Made by a program: the position numbers and the translations under genes. Source: Ectocarpus siliculosus (Eukaryota > Sar > Phaeophyceae > Ectocarpales > Ectocarpaceae). From it: a DNA stretch of 64,000 nucleotides. The first letter of the stretch is position 1. Each line of letters opens with the position of its first letter. Shown in pieces: positions 23,742-35,800 of the stretch. The notes under the pieces are model-generated. The model ran no database searches, had not been told where the DNA came from, and saw nothing but the letters and a program-made list of their open reading frames with translations. The stretch lies in the NCBI GenBank assembly GCA_000310025.1, contig FN649738.1, forward strand, positions 2,506,034 through 2,570,033, given 5' to 3'.

Positions 23742-25113
23742 GCTGTTGCTGTTGTTGTTATGGTCGTGGTCAAATCGTCGTAGTCTAAAGGCTCGTGAAC
23801 CTCTACATGGTGTCCACCGTGAATACCATGCATTCGACCGAAACCAGTCCCATCACGAAGAGGCAATAAGAAACGTGCGTGATACTTCGTTATCATCTAG
23901 AAGCGCGTACATTTGTTGCCGCTCACCTCCACTCTCACTAGCATGTGGGTATGGACACGGCCCAATGGTATGGCACGCTCGGATATTGATATAGAGGGGT
24001 GGGGGGCGCGAGAATACAGAACAGTTCGGTTACATCTCAATACTCCGTGTCTAATAGCAAAAGACACACGTACCACTCGGAGCAAGAAATAAAAATCTCA
24101 ACCTCGCAGAAACTAACGAAACAGAGCAACATACGCCCGTACGCATGACAACCGTTCGGGGGTGCGGAAGGTGTTGGAGGGTACGATGGACTTTGCCAGC
24201 ACACGGATTGGAACGCCATACTACATGTCCCCTGAGCTCTTCAACAACAAGCCCTACAACCACAAGTCTGACATCTGGGCCCTCGGGTGCGTCCTGTACG
24301 AGATGTCGGCGCTCAGCCACGCCTTCGACGCAACTAGGTGAGGCATGGGAGCGACGGGGGGCAATAGACAGGCGAGGAGACTAGGACAGGAAGAGGACAG
24401 TGGTAGATGTCGCAGGTCATATTCTAGTGAAGTGGTCAGGGGTTTTTTGGTTCTTCCCGGCAATTCGATCTCATTGTGATTGGATGTTATTGGACTAGTG
24501 TGTGGCAGCTGTGCCACTAGAGAATTCAGTATCATTCTTGTTTTCTTCTTGATATCAAACGTCCTGGCTTGTTGCCACAGCGCTTGAACGGGCTGGGCAA
24601 TGTATCTTTGAGCTGTACGGCGTATCTACAACACTCGTGGGAACATCTTTCAGTGACTACAGCACATCCAACACGAGGTTGCTCTCTTTCGTATTCCCCT
24701 CACGTCTCCCCTTACTTACGGACGGGAAAATCAAATCGTGCGACAGCCTCCACGGCCTCGCCCAGCGCGTGGCAAAGGGGCGGTACCCGTCGATTCACGT
24801 CAAGTACAGCCGAAACCTGCGCGACCTGATCAGCCGGATGCTTGCCACTTCGCCCTCCCAGCGGCCAGATCTCGACCAGGTACACCAGCGTGTGTTGAAT
24901 GGGTCGGGGTTAAGGATGGTCTCAATCAGATCCCCTACGTCAGGGAAAGGATCTCTGTTCGGCACGGCTGATTATCATGGTTTGATGAATCTGTCGATTT
25001 TGGGAGGCCCAGTATCGGCCAGGTTAGAAGGGTTGTTCCTGTCGTAACCCAAGTAGGATGATCTACATCGTGTTGATACGGGCGAGGGGTGCACGGCGTA
25101 TCGACCAAAGCTT

Positions 25114-25172
<59 letters not shown>

Positions 25173-28100
25173 CTTCACATTAAAAACCGTTCCGATCTCT
25201 CTCTACCCAGTACCTTCGTATGTCCGTACTGATCCAACACTCGACGCGGCCGATTCCCGTGGTCACAGGGTAACTTACCCTAAAAAGGTACACTCAAATA
25301 AACTGATTGGCCAGACGGGGAAGCCGCGCCGAGCTGTCCCTATCATTGCACTGTTGACATGGCCTTGCCTGAAAAGGTCTCACCTTGGTACGCCTCTGTC
25401 TCGGTGTCTTGTCGTCTCGGTGTGGCTGTCACCCGCCTGTAGATCCTTCAGCTAGGGTTCATAAAGAAGCACATACACAATTTCCTGGCGGACATCGTGT
25501 CGAGGGAGTCCCATAAGATGGGAGAGGGGACCATGGTGCTCAAGGCCGCGGCCGTCAACATGCTTGCAGATGCCGAGGTGAGAATCCCCCCCTCCAGACA
25601 AATCCGATGCCTTGCTTCGATGCTTTGAGTGAATTGGGTCCCTGTTTGTGAAGACGCCAAATGCGTAGGAGTCCGGTTGTCCGTGGTCCGTCAGGCAGGT
25701 GGCATCGAGTTCGTGTCACAAGCTAACCCGATGCGTTCAATGTTGAATGAAAATATCGGCACGTCGGAGATCTCCTCCATGAATGGACAAGCAAGCGTAA
25801 AACTTGTATGTTGTTAGCGTGTTTGTCTTCGGGGGGCAAGGGCCTACCTAGCTCTGACACCAGAGCCGGGGTGTCCCGTCCTTGTTAACGGGTCAGTGCG
25901 TTTGAGGACTCCGCCATGACCTAGCTCGCAGGGGTGTTAGGCATTCATCGGTAGACTGAGTTCACATTCCACATCCAGCAGGCAAATCCGTTGCGGGATT
26001 GGGGGGTTGGAGGGTGGTAGAGAAAATTCAGTTCGTCTGTTTCCGAGGCATTTCCAAGCGGACCGTTGCGCTTGGCGATACAATGTTTCAACCGGAATAG
26101 AGGCACCGCGTAGAGAAAATACAAGTTCTGAAGCATATATTTACGCTGCTGTCGTGTATACGGCGACCCAGCCTTCTATCAACGCTCGCTAGTGCCGAAA
26201 CACTTTACCCTTTTGAGCGTGTCGCTTTTCTTGGGGGGTGTAATACGGTTTGGTGCGGGGTGACGGAACGTCTTAGGGTCCATCGAGCGCGCCTGGCTAC
26301 GACGACAGCGGCGACATCGCGGGGTTGGGATCGAACCAAGACATGCTGGCTCTCAAGAGGCAGATGGAAGAGCTAGGACTGCAGGTAAAAGACGAGATAC
26401 TATAGACTCATTCGTTCTCTGCGATTGCCCCCTCTCATGTAGGTCCCCATCTTTCGCAGTGATTTCGGAAATAAGTAGAGCGTCTCTTCCGGGTTGTCAG
26501 ACCCTGTCATTGATAGTGCGGTGGTCGTTCTCCCGCCTACCTTAGCTCACCCTCAAATATGTGTTAGTCACACTCACTCCCCAGCAAGGCGATGGAAAGC
26601 CTATCATTCGAACGCAGGACTCCAACATGCAGTTAGTAGGTCGAGGGCGAGTTATTGAACCAATGGTCGCCATTCGGCGTATATATGAACGCGTTCAGAG
26701 TGGCAACACTGCCTGCACCCGATAGCCAAAGAGTGTCTGAGTGTTTCATGGCACTCACGGCTCTCGAAGGTAAGCTACTCTTGGTGCTCAAACTGAGGCA
26801 CGTAGCAAGGGCATACATCCAGCGGGGCACAGACCACCAATCCTAGTGAATCAGAACGATGTCGGGCAAATATCAGCTGAGGGCACGGCGGGTGTGACTA
26901 ATTCCGTTATGGTTTGATGACGAGACCATCACCATACATATTCCACGCGTTTTATAGCTAACCTGGAGAACAGACCCAATTGGGACCGTTCAGCACACGC
27001 TTCCTTGGAATTTCACGAGGCTTGGGGAACATGTTTTCCATCTTAAGGTCGAAACGGCACACGCCCTCCCCTGGCGTAGGGACGAGAGCCAACGTCTCTC
27101 GCTTTTGCAACTCACGTCCCGGTCCATGATCCTCGAGTATTCCCCCTTCACCACAGGCCGCACCGCATGTATGTGTACCCGACATTACAGGAGGAGGTGA
27201 AGAGTGCCCTCAACCCGCCAGAAACAGTCCGGCCGACCGATGCCCGTACAGTGGCCAAGGTATGCGACGGGAACAGGGTACGACGGTCGATAGGTCGCTT
27301 GCGAAAAAGAATACGAGGGGGCAGCGTGCAGGATAAAGCTAAGGAGCATGTTGTGTAGGGTGACATGGCCCGGTATACGTTGGAATCAATCAGATGGAAC
27401 CAGTTCTGGCAAGAAACACTACTGCAGGGCCACCCACGTGAATTCAAATGTAGGCCTGGTCCAGGGTCAATAGATTAACTGTCTAACCAGCATTTCAACA
27501 CAACAAGCTGCTGCCATTCAAGGATGGTGGGAGCAAATCTCTCCTTTTGCCCACCCGCGTCATTCCTTTTGGTCATTGACCGATTTCTGCTTGGAGAAGC
27601 TCCAGGTCAAGACGCCAAGTTTGGTAATTGCTGTGGTTTTAAAGTCGGGAGTTGCTAGCCTGACTAGGGTTTTTAGAAAACTTTCTCACGGCGATTAACA
27701 CACACAAACAGTACAACGTGTGAGTTTGTAGCCTGTTTCAAATACTTGTTCTGGGGTGTGTTCCCCCGTTCAAATCGGGAGACCGGGCGAAGCGTAGACT
27801 TCGAGGCGGTGGAATCAATCATCCGACGGTATCACAAGGACAGTCATGACCTATTTTGTCGACAAGATCTTCAGGCAACCACAGTCTCGACGCTACCGCC
27901 AAGAGAACAACCTAGAAACCGTATCAATAACTACGCCGAACGACTGCCACCAAGACCACAATTAATGTTACATAGGCGCGAACTTGTCGCTGTTCGCTCT
28001 GGCCCACGGAACACTACACAGGTCGTGAAGGAGCAGAGGGGCGCTCTTCGTCGGGAGGAGGACCGCCGGAAGGCCGTCGAGTCGGCCCTGGCGCGCCTCC

Positions 28101-29819
28101 GCAAAGAGAGGCGAGCTACCTGTATCTACTGAATAACGCTGCCCCAGAACCAGTGATGATGTTGTTTTTGCTGAAGGGAAGATCGTACACGGCTAGAGTG
28201 TCTTCGCCCAATCGGACGGCCGGAAACTTGGTTTGAGACATCGGTACAATGTTACTGTCCGCCAGGAGAGGCGAGTGCCTACCAATCAGTAAAAGGCGTA
28301 TGTATACCCTCTACCAAAAGACGCGGCCATGGTGATACTGCGTAACTGTACCTTTGTGGAAAGTCCCCTCACCTCCGCAACTGAGGCGTATTCACTACAG
28401 CGCATATATTAAAAAGCCAGAACTCTCGGCACGCGTTCCAACATGTTGACGGTTGTCTATTACTCTCCTAATTTCTCAAAGGCATGACTGACTACCTTGA
28501 CAAGAACGGTACGAAAAGAAATATGTATTGGCAAGCAAAACGTGTGTTTAATTCGCTCCGTCCCTCCCGTCCTTTCCCCCTCTCCCCACTCGTCCTCCGA
28601 CCCTCTAGGGAAGAGCGCCTGCGACTACGGCACGCCAGCGAGAGCAGAAATCTGCCACCAGTAGCGCCTCCTCCTCCTCCCCCCCCTCCGTCAGCACCAA
28701 CACCAGCAAGACCAAGCGGTGGCGGGCCCGACAACGTTCCAAGCTGGGTCGGTGGGGCGTGGCAAGCAGGAGTTGTGGGGGTTGGGGTAGCCGCTGCTGC
28801 CGCCGAGAACAGCGGGGTTTCCATTGTAAACGAGGGAAGGGGCAGGAGGGGGTCAGGTGGTGCTGGGGCGGCGGCTGCGCAACAGCTCGAGGTAAGTTGG
28901 GTCTATGCGGTGGTTGATATTGACGAGAATGTGGTTAGATTCTGGATTGGGACTGCCTGGTTCTTGATTGTCTCTTGCACTTTGTATGGCGGATACTATC
29001 GAACATGAGGGGGGTGTTCTTATTGCACATACCGCAACATCGTAGTCCAAGGCCCTCTTCGAGCGAACGGGGGAGGTTCGCCGTTCGTGTCTTGTAGTGC
29101 GGCGAGGGCTGCTTAACTCAAGATCATGTCGTTGTGCAGGTTCGGAGTTGGATGCCGGGGATCTTCGTGCTACGCAACGCTTCCGTGATAGGTTGTTAGG
29201 CTCCACCCATCGTGGATGGTGTTGTATTCAAGCGAGAGAAACAGGACAAGAGGAAGAGTAGGCATGGTCCCGACCAACTGGGCCCGATGGTAGAGCAGCA
29301 AATTTGTTCGGAAGAATGAATAAGGATACGTGGACGATTGTGTTTTCATTAGCAAGCTCGAACCAAAATGGATGAACTTTTCGAATATGTAGATATCCGG
29401 TGCTTGAAAATCTGCGAAACGTTCATCGCAGCACACCGTATCCCGAAGTTCGTACATGAACCGCGGTCTCCTTGTTCTGGATTCCCGTTCAGTCCATTGG
29501 TTCCCCTTGTCTTTACGTCCGTCCGCCCCGAAGGCTGCCGCGGCCCGGAGAGTCGGAGGTTTGCTTGTAGCTGGGGGGGAATCGAAGGAGCCGAGACAAA
29601 GGTGTGCGGGAGCAAGCCCCGACGCTCACGGGCAGGCCACCCCTCGCAGCAGGGAAGGCCGTCGATCATTAGAGCCCCGGTAAGAGCGGTTATTGTCGAT
29701 TATGCTTTCCACTCTTGCAGAAGGCAACGAAACGCCCTACGCCCTTGTTCGTGTTCTCGTTCTTCTCTTGTTCGTCGCCGCCCTCGTTGTTGATGGTAAT
29801 AGTTTTGTAGGTTGCCGGT

Positions 29820-29869
<50 letters not shown>

Positions 29870-32800
29870 TGTCGTCGTTGTTATTTTTGTGGTAGTTGAT
29901 GCTGCTGCTGTGGCCGTAACTCGTGTTCCATCTCCACCCACCACTCCACAGTACATCGTGAACTGCATATTTGCGTTATAAACCGTTCAGCAGCGCTCAT
30001 CTTTCTCCCACCTCGTAACTTACGCACGGAAAATAATATCCCGGTACGATCCTTTCTGCCTATCGTTTTGAATGCTTGAACCATGCTCTCCGGTCTTTGG
30101 TGCGGACAGCAAGGACCGCCGAGAGATTCTCGATAGACAAGTCCCGGCCCGGATCCAGGTGTGTTGTCGTCGTCGTCGTTCCTGGTTTCGGCCGATGTTT
30201 GTTATTGTTGCCATCGTTGTTTAGGTTGAAGCGTTAACCTCAACATCTTGCTAAATAAAATTATGACTTCCTCCCCACACATGCTACGGAACACACGTGC
30301 TGGGCCACAGATGCATCACAAGGGAACATTTTTGTCACCCCGCCAAAACAGTCCTAGACCAGAAATTCCCGTCAAATAAACATGCAATTCGAAGTCATCA
30401 GTTGTTGCCCAGAACGGAAACGTCGGTGATACATGGCGCAAGCGAAAAAGTGAGCAATCAACTTGTTGTTGAGAGCTTCGACACAGACGACACTGTTTTC
30501 GTACTACGTGTCTCGCGTATACCCGTAAATCAACCAGAGCCGTCGCCGAAGCTTCGGGGGAGGCGAGGGTCGCAGCAAGGCTGCTTCTCCCGGGATGGGC
30601 GGGGCGGCGGCAGCCGGGGGTGGGGGAGGGGGTAGGCCGCGCAGCGTCGCGGCCGACCAATCCGACGTGGCTCGGGTGAAGGATCTCGACAAGTTCGGCA
30701 GGGCAAGGGAGGCTGAACGGCTCGCTGCAGCGGCCATGATCAGGGTAGGGAGGGACTGTGTGTGTATGCATGTCGCGTAGAGGACGCTGCGGACGTCATC
30801 GCAGATTGCTCGCTTATCGGTAGGGCATTTTCCTGCCCAAACGCTGTGAAGGGCCACGCTTTGCTCGCCACTGCGGTCGCGGTCCCTGTCATTCCTGCGC
30901 GTCTGAATTCTGCCATTCCAGAATTCCATCCTGTACGTATTCCATGCGAACAAAGGAGTTACCGTCCATGCTACTACTTCGCTGCCCCCCGTCCTACCTC
31001 GAAAAGACGCTGGTGGGTCGATTTTATTCTCTGTCGGCTGGTTGCACACAGGTTTCGATGTGAGAGGTCATCTGTGTCGCCATTCCGTATTCAAGAACGT
31101 TCGGCACGGAAATGTAGATGCCTGGCTCTGAAACGTACATGTAGTCGGTCCACCTATCTCGCATTGAAAACGACGAGTTGTTTTCCCCGCGGTCGCTGTT
31201 ATCGCCGGTGTCACTGTTGCCGTTGTCGTCGTTGTCCATTTGTCCACTTCGGCACGATTTTCAGCGAGACGAGGCGTCGTTGCGAGAGGAAGCACGCAAG
31301 CGGGAAGAGGCCCTCCAGAGGGAAAGGGAAAGGGATCGCCTTCGGCAGGACAAGGTCAGCAAGACAGAACGCCACACGACGTTGATGGCTGAATGTTCGT
31401 CCAGTGTCTAGACCCCTTCCTTTAGCAAGGGGCATTGCCGTCAACGTGGGGCGAATAGTTTGCGGTGGATGCAAAGGCTGCACAACAGTTTCAAGTCTTT
31501 GTTGCATGTCAACCGTTGTTTTAAACGTGAAACGTATACGGCACATAGGTATGTGTATTGCGTTTCCGGGTGTGCTTACCAGGGTACCGTAGAGCTCCAT
31601 CCCAGGTGTTTGAGTGGAACTCTGAGCTGCGTTGTGTAATTTTTGTGTTGGAAGATGGAACTACTGACGGTCCTGTTCTTTTTACTTCAATCACACTTTG
31701 TGGGGCTCACTGAGTTTCGATATTGTCACCTAACAAGCGAAGCTTGAAGCTGCAACATTGAATGATCGTTATTGTGTGTCGGCTGCAAAATGTTTGGCCT
31801 GCCAAAGGTGGAGCTCGATCGCAAAATGTTCGACAGGGAGCAGCAGCGCCGTCAACGGGCTGCGGCGGCGGCATCAAAGGTGCGCAGGTCGGCGTGGTAG
31901 TCGATGCGTGTTTCATAGCGCTGTTTTCGGCTGGCGTTACTTCATTCGTTGGGGCCGATGTAGGCTAGACCGCAATGAAACATAACATTGAGCATAAAAC
32001 AACATAAAGGGTGTTTGCTGCACCACCAGCGAGTGATACGACTTGTTCAGAGGTCCTTTATTTTGTAACACTTCAGCTTTCCCTTACTGGGGTGCCGATA
32101 CGCGTCAAACCCGTTTCTTAGCCTCGAAGAGTTGGAACAAGAGGACTGGATAGAGTTTACAATAGGTTTTGATATGAAGACAATACTACCACCGCCAACA
32201 ACATAAACTTTTCACGGGCTTTCCCCATATCCGTTGGTTCCGGGTGCCCGCGAACCCCGTGCAATACATTCGTCGTAGATGGTTCTACAAGCTGAAGACC
32301 CAACAAGACGTCGGGTTATTTTCCTCTTGGGATGGCGGTTGCACCGGTTGACCGCCCCATGTTCTCCGGAAGCAAGCCGCCCTTGACTCTAAATCGCGCC
32401 ATTGTCGCCGATGAAACGTTTTCAATCAGGCCGCCGCAGCGAAGGCGAAAGAGGCGCGAGAGGCGCTTCAGTCAATACAAAACTCGCGCCAGCACCAACA
32501 ACAGCAGCAACAACAGCAACAAAAAACGCGGCAAGAAGCGACGACAGCCACCACCGTCGCTACCCCCCCTTCCGTCTCGCCGGTCGTCACGACCGCCGCT
32601 TCTGTTGGCAATCCGATGGCCGAAGTGCCAGCGACCGTTGCAGATCCACCCCTCGTGGCGGCAGAATCAACTCCTGCCACGGTCGCAGAAACAACACCCG
32701 TGCCACCGCCTGCGCCCGCGTCACCACCGGCGCCGGCACCAGCGCAAGCACCAGGGCCAACACCAGAAGCAGAAGCAGGTCAACCGCCTGTATATCCGGC

Positions 32801-35800
32801 AGCAGCAGAAGTTGCGGTGGCGCTGCCTCAGCCCCCAGCGCCTCGCGTTCGCGCGCGATGGGCCCACCCAGCAGCAGCTGAAGCATCACCTCCGGACCCT
32901 TCGGGAAAGGGAAATGGTTCACCGTCTCACGCGGTGAGCTTTGTTCTTGTGGACCGTAGACAAGTCAACATTCCAACGTCGGACCCAGCGTACGCTACGT
33001 CTACTCAACTCTTACGTGAACGCCTCCACATAATGTTCCTTTCTCCTTGAGAGAGGATCATTTTTCCAGCAAAATATATCACCCGGCGCAGCAACTCAAG
33101 GCATATGAATTCTCACGTTATTACACGGGTTGCCCCATACACAAATTGTGATGATGATCGCAATGCCACTAAATGACCTCGAAGGACGAAGGGCTACGAT
33201 ACGGTGCGCATTCCTATCGAAATTCTTTGCTTTTTGACAGCCGTCCTGCGTTGGCATTTACTTGGTGAAACGAACGGACGAAGGTTGTTGTGCCGGCACC
33301 GACGGTGGTGACATCTGGGGTGTGGGAGGTCATCGAGAGGCGGAAAAGGGAGAGGGCAGAGCTCGAGCAAGCCGTGGAGCGGAAGGAGATGGCGGCAGCT
33401 CGGGAGGGGGTGGAGGTGAGCGCGGCCGAGAGAGCGAGAGTGAGAGCTAGAGAGAAAGCTAGAGAGAAAGAAAGCGAGAGAGAGAAAGCAAAAACTAGAG
33501 AGAAAGAGGAACGCGAAGAAAGGTTAAGAGGGAAGCGAACTGTCTGAAGTTTTGTGAGTCGTCGCGAGCTGTTTTAAGATCAGAATAGAAACCTTGTGCC
33601 AATAGTTCGGCAATCGGAATCTTCACTTGCTAGTTTCGTTGGGTAACACCATATGCATTGTGTGCTACGAGCAAGCACTGTCTGTTGTCGATGTTTTGTC
33701 GTTTCCCTCGGCTAGACGTTCTCGCGAGAAGGTGCCGCACAAAACATATATGGTGTACGTTTGCTGTACGGCGTAAAACTTCTAGAAACATTTGCCAAGG
33801 TTTGGGGGCGTTGCTGTGACACTTGTTGTCGCATTTCTTTCCCTCGCGATCTTATGCCCGAGAAGAGCCCCAATCGAAGAGCAGCGGAGGTTGTACTCAA
33901 ACCCCAGCTCACCCCTTGCCTTTCGCCGAAACCCCAACGCCGTTTTCCTCGGAAAAACCCAGGGCGCAGCCTGGGGGCGTGCGAACGACCTCCCCCCGGC
34001 GCCGCCCCGACCTCCGGCAACCGTATCCAGCGGGAACGACTTCCCCGTTCAGGACTCCGGCTTCCACCGACCGGCAGGTACCGGCAAGCCCCCATCGGTG
34101 CTGGCCGCCGCCAAGCGCGGCGACAACACCAAGAGCAACAAGAGCAACGTCGGTTGGTCCCCTTACGTGTCGGATTCTGAAGAAGGAAGCGAGGACTCAG
34201 AGAGCCTGCCGTGGGGGGTGGGAAAGTTGGGAGGCGGCGGTGGCAGAGGAGGTCAAACGGCGGGCGGAAAGATGGCGAAGAGGGACGGCGTGGCGGTAGC
34301 TGCTGCGGGGAGCGGGTACGGGAGCGGCAGTAAACGAGAAGGAAACGTCGGCGGTGGTGTAGGAAGAATAGCGCAGGAAGCGAGGGGATCCGACCGGGGG
34401 GGAGAAGAGGGCTCTGACAACGACAGCGATGAAGACGAGGCCGACGAAGACATTCACGCTCGGTGAGAGAGTAGACTACCACGCTGGTGGTTTCTTCGAC
34501 ACCCTACTTATAGTCCGAAAGCATTGCATTGGTCAGGAGTGGAATACGTCGTTCAGGTTGGTACGGCATGGCACAGAATCGTTTGTACTCTACCCAGTTA
34601 CTGGTGTCCATATTCAACCAGGCGTGTTGTACTACGCGTGAAAACGATCTGCAAATTTGTGGGAGGGATAGGACAGTCGAAAGCCACAGCCAACATGTTC
34701 CGAAAGCAGTGTGGAATCAAACTCTTGGGCAATAATGTGCCGGAAGGGGTGGGTGGAAGCGGGGAACGCAGTTAAACATTTCGCGTCGGGGTTGCATAGC
34801 AATTCCCGACCGTAATTAGTGTGGTGTAGCGTGACATAATCTCTATGGAAGAGCATAGTGCCAACCATATTCACTGGCACACACCTCGTGATAAGGCAAC
34901 AATGTTAACATTTGGTACGGCACCTGCCACTCCGTGCCCCACGCCTTCATCCACTGGGTAGTTCCCTCGTCTTCGACATCCTTTTCCCCAGACGTTGGAT
35001 GGTCACATTGCTGAATGATGGTGCATCGACTTAATCATCTAAGACTATGCACAACACACCGCACGTGGTACTAGTGTAGGCCTCATCTTCGTAAAATGAT
35101 CCGCCCGGCTCTTTCCATCTGTCTGTGAACGTACGCGCAGAGAGGAGTTGCTCGAGGTCGAGCTTCAAGCGGCGAAAACGCGGTGCGAGGAGCTGAGACA
35201 CCACCTACAGGTCCGGGAACAAGTACAGCTGCTGTCAAGAAAACATGAAGCAAACAACAACAAATGACCCGGCTGGAACAAAAAATGAGCTGTGAAGTGT
35301 AGCGGCCTATCGGTAACAGGCTCAGCAAGGCTCCATTGGAGTCGTCTTGAGTGACTCACTTCCCAATGACCTACGCCTCGGCCAATACGGATGCGATTTC
35401 TCGGCCATTTCCAACCTCAGGGCACAATCGGGGATGGCTAACTTGGTAAAGATAGGTTGTTGGGCCCAGAGTTTCATTGGAAAAGTCATTGGTAGGCGGC
35501 GCAAGACGATCGGAATGAACACGGGTGGGGAGCCCATGAAGTTGCAGTGCAGCATAGGAGTATTGAGAGCGTGTCCTGTTTGACACAAGGGCCGACATGT
35601 TCGTCGAGACAACACGAACAATACACCCCGAGAGGTGACCGACAAGCTGAAACGGGCTCGTAACAAAACGTCGTAGACAGACCTACCGTTCCGAGTAGGC
35701 TGGGCCGGATGCATTTCGATGCCAGCTGACTGGAAAGACAGCTGCGGATCACACCAATCTTATCTCTCTGCCCGAAATATCCTCTCTCAGGAGACGAAGT

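Larger units (their letters stand above)
21619..25577 (+). other. NEK kinase catalytic domain exons
   Basis: Six exons encode a complete kinase core: glycine loop GVGSFG (11-16), Lys33 in VCAKII, the helix-C Glu51 in [23 protein letters not shown] (128-135), DLG in place of DFG (148-150), GTPYYMSPE (167-175), then [14 protein letters not shown] and [13 protein letters not shown] at the magnesium site and GTPYYMSPE are typical of NEKs. All catalytic residues are present, so activity is expected. The introns carry long GTT repeats. Confidence 0.92.

Noticed and set aside
23647-23790. Poly-Cys/Leu/Val frames over the GTT run
   Set aside because: Pure repeat translation inside an intron.
26320-26340. 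GGGATCGAACC resembling an inverted tRNA B box
   Set aside because: It lies within a NEK exon whose frame and splice sites are well supported, and no cloverleaf can be drawn.
27760-27790. CGTTCAAATCGGGAG resembling a tRNA T-arm/B box
   Set aside because: No acceptor stem, anticodon arm or A box at suitable spacing.
29141-29190. Possible exon [15 protein letters not shown] in the NEK gene
   Set aside because: Its end phase does not fit the neighbouring exons, while direct joining of 28891 to 29534 does.
32430-32933. Alternative reading frame ending [20 protein letters not shown] in the Gln-rich NEK exon
   Set aside because: It looks helical, but its phase does not join the next exon at 33284, whereas the Ala/Pro-rich frame does on both sides. 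A short internal intron remains possible.
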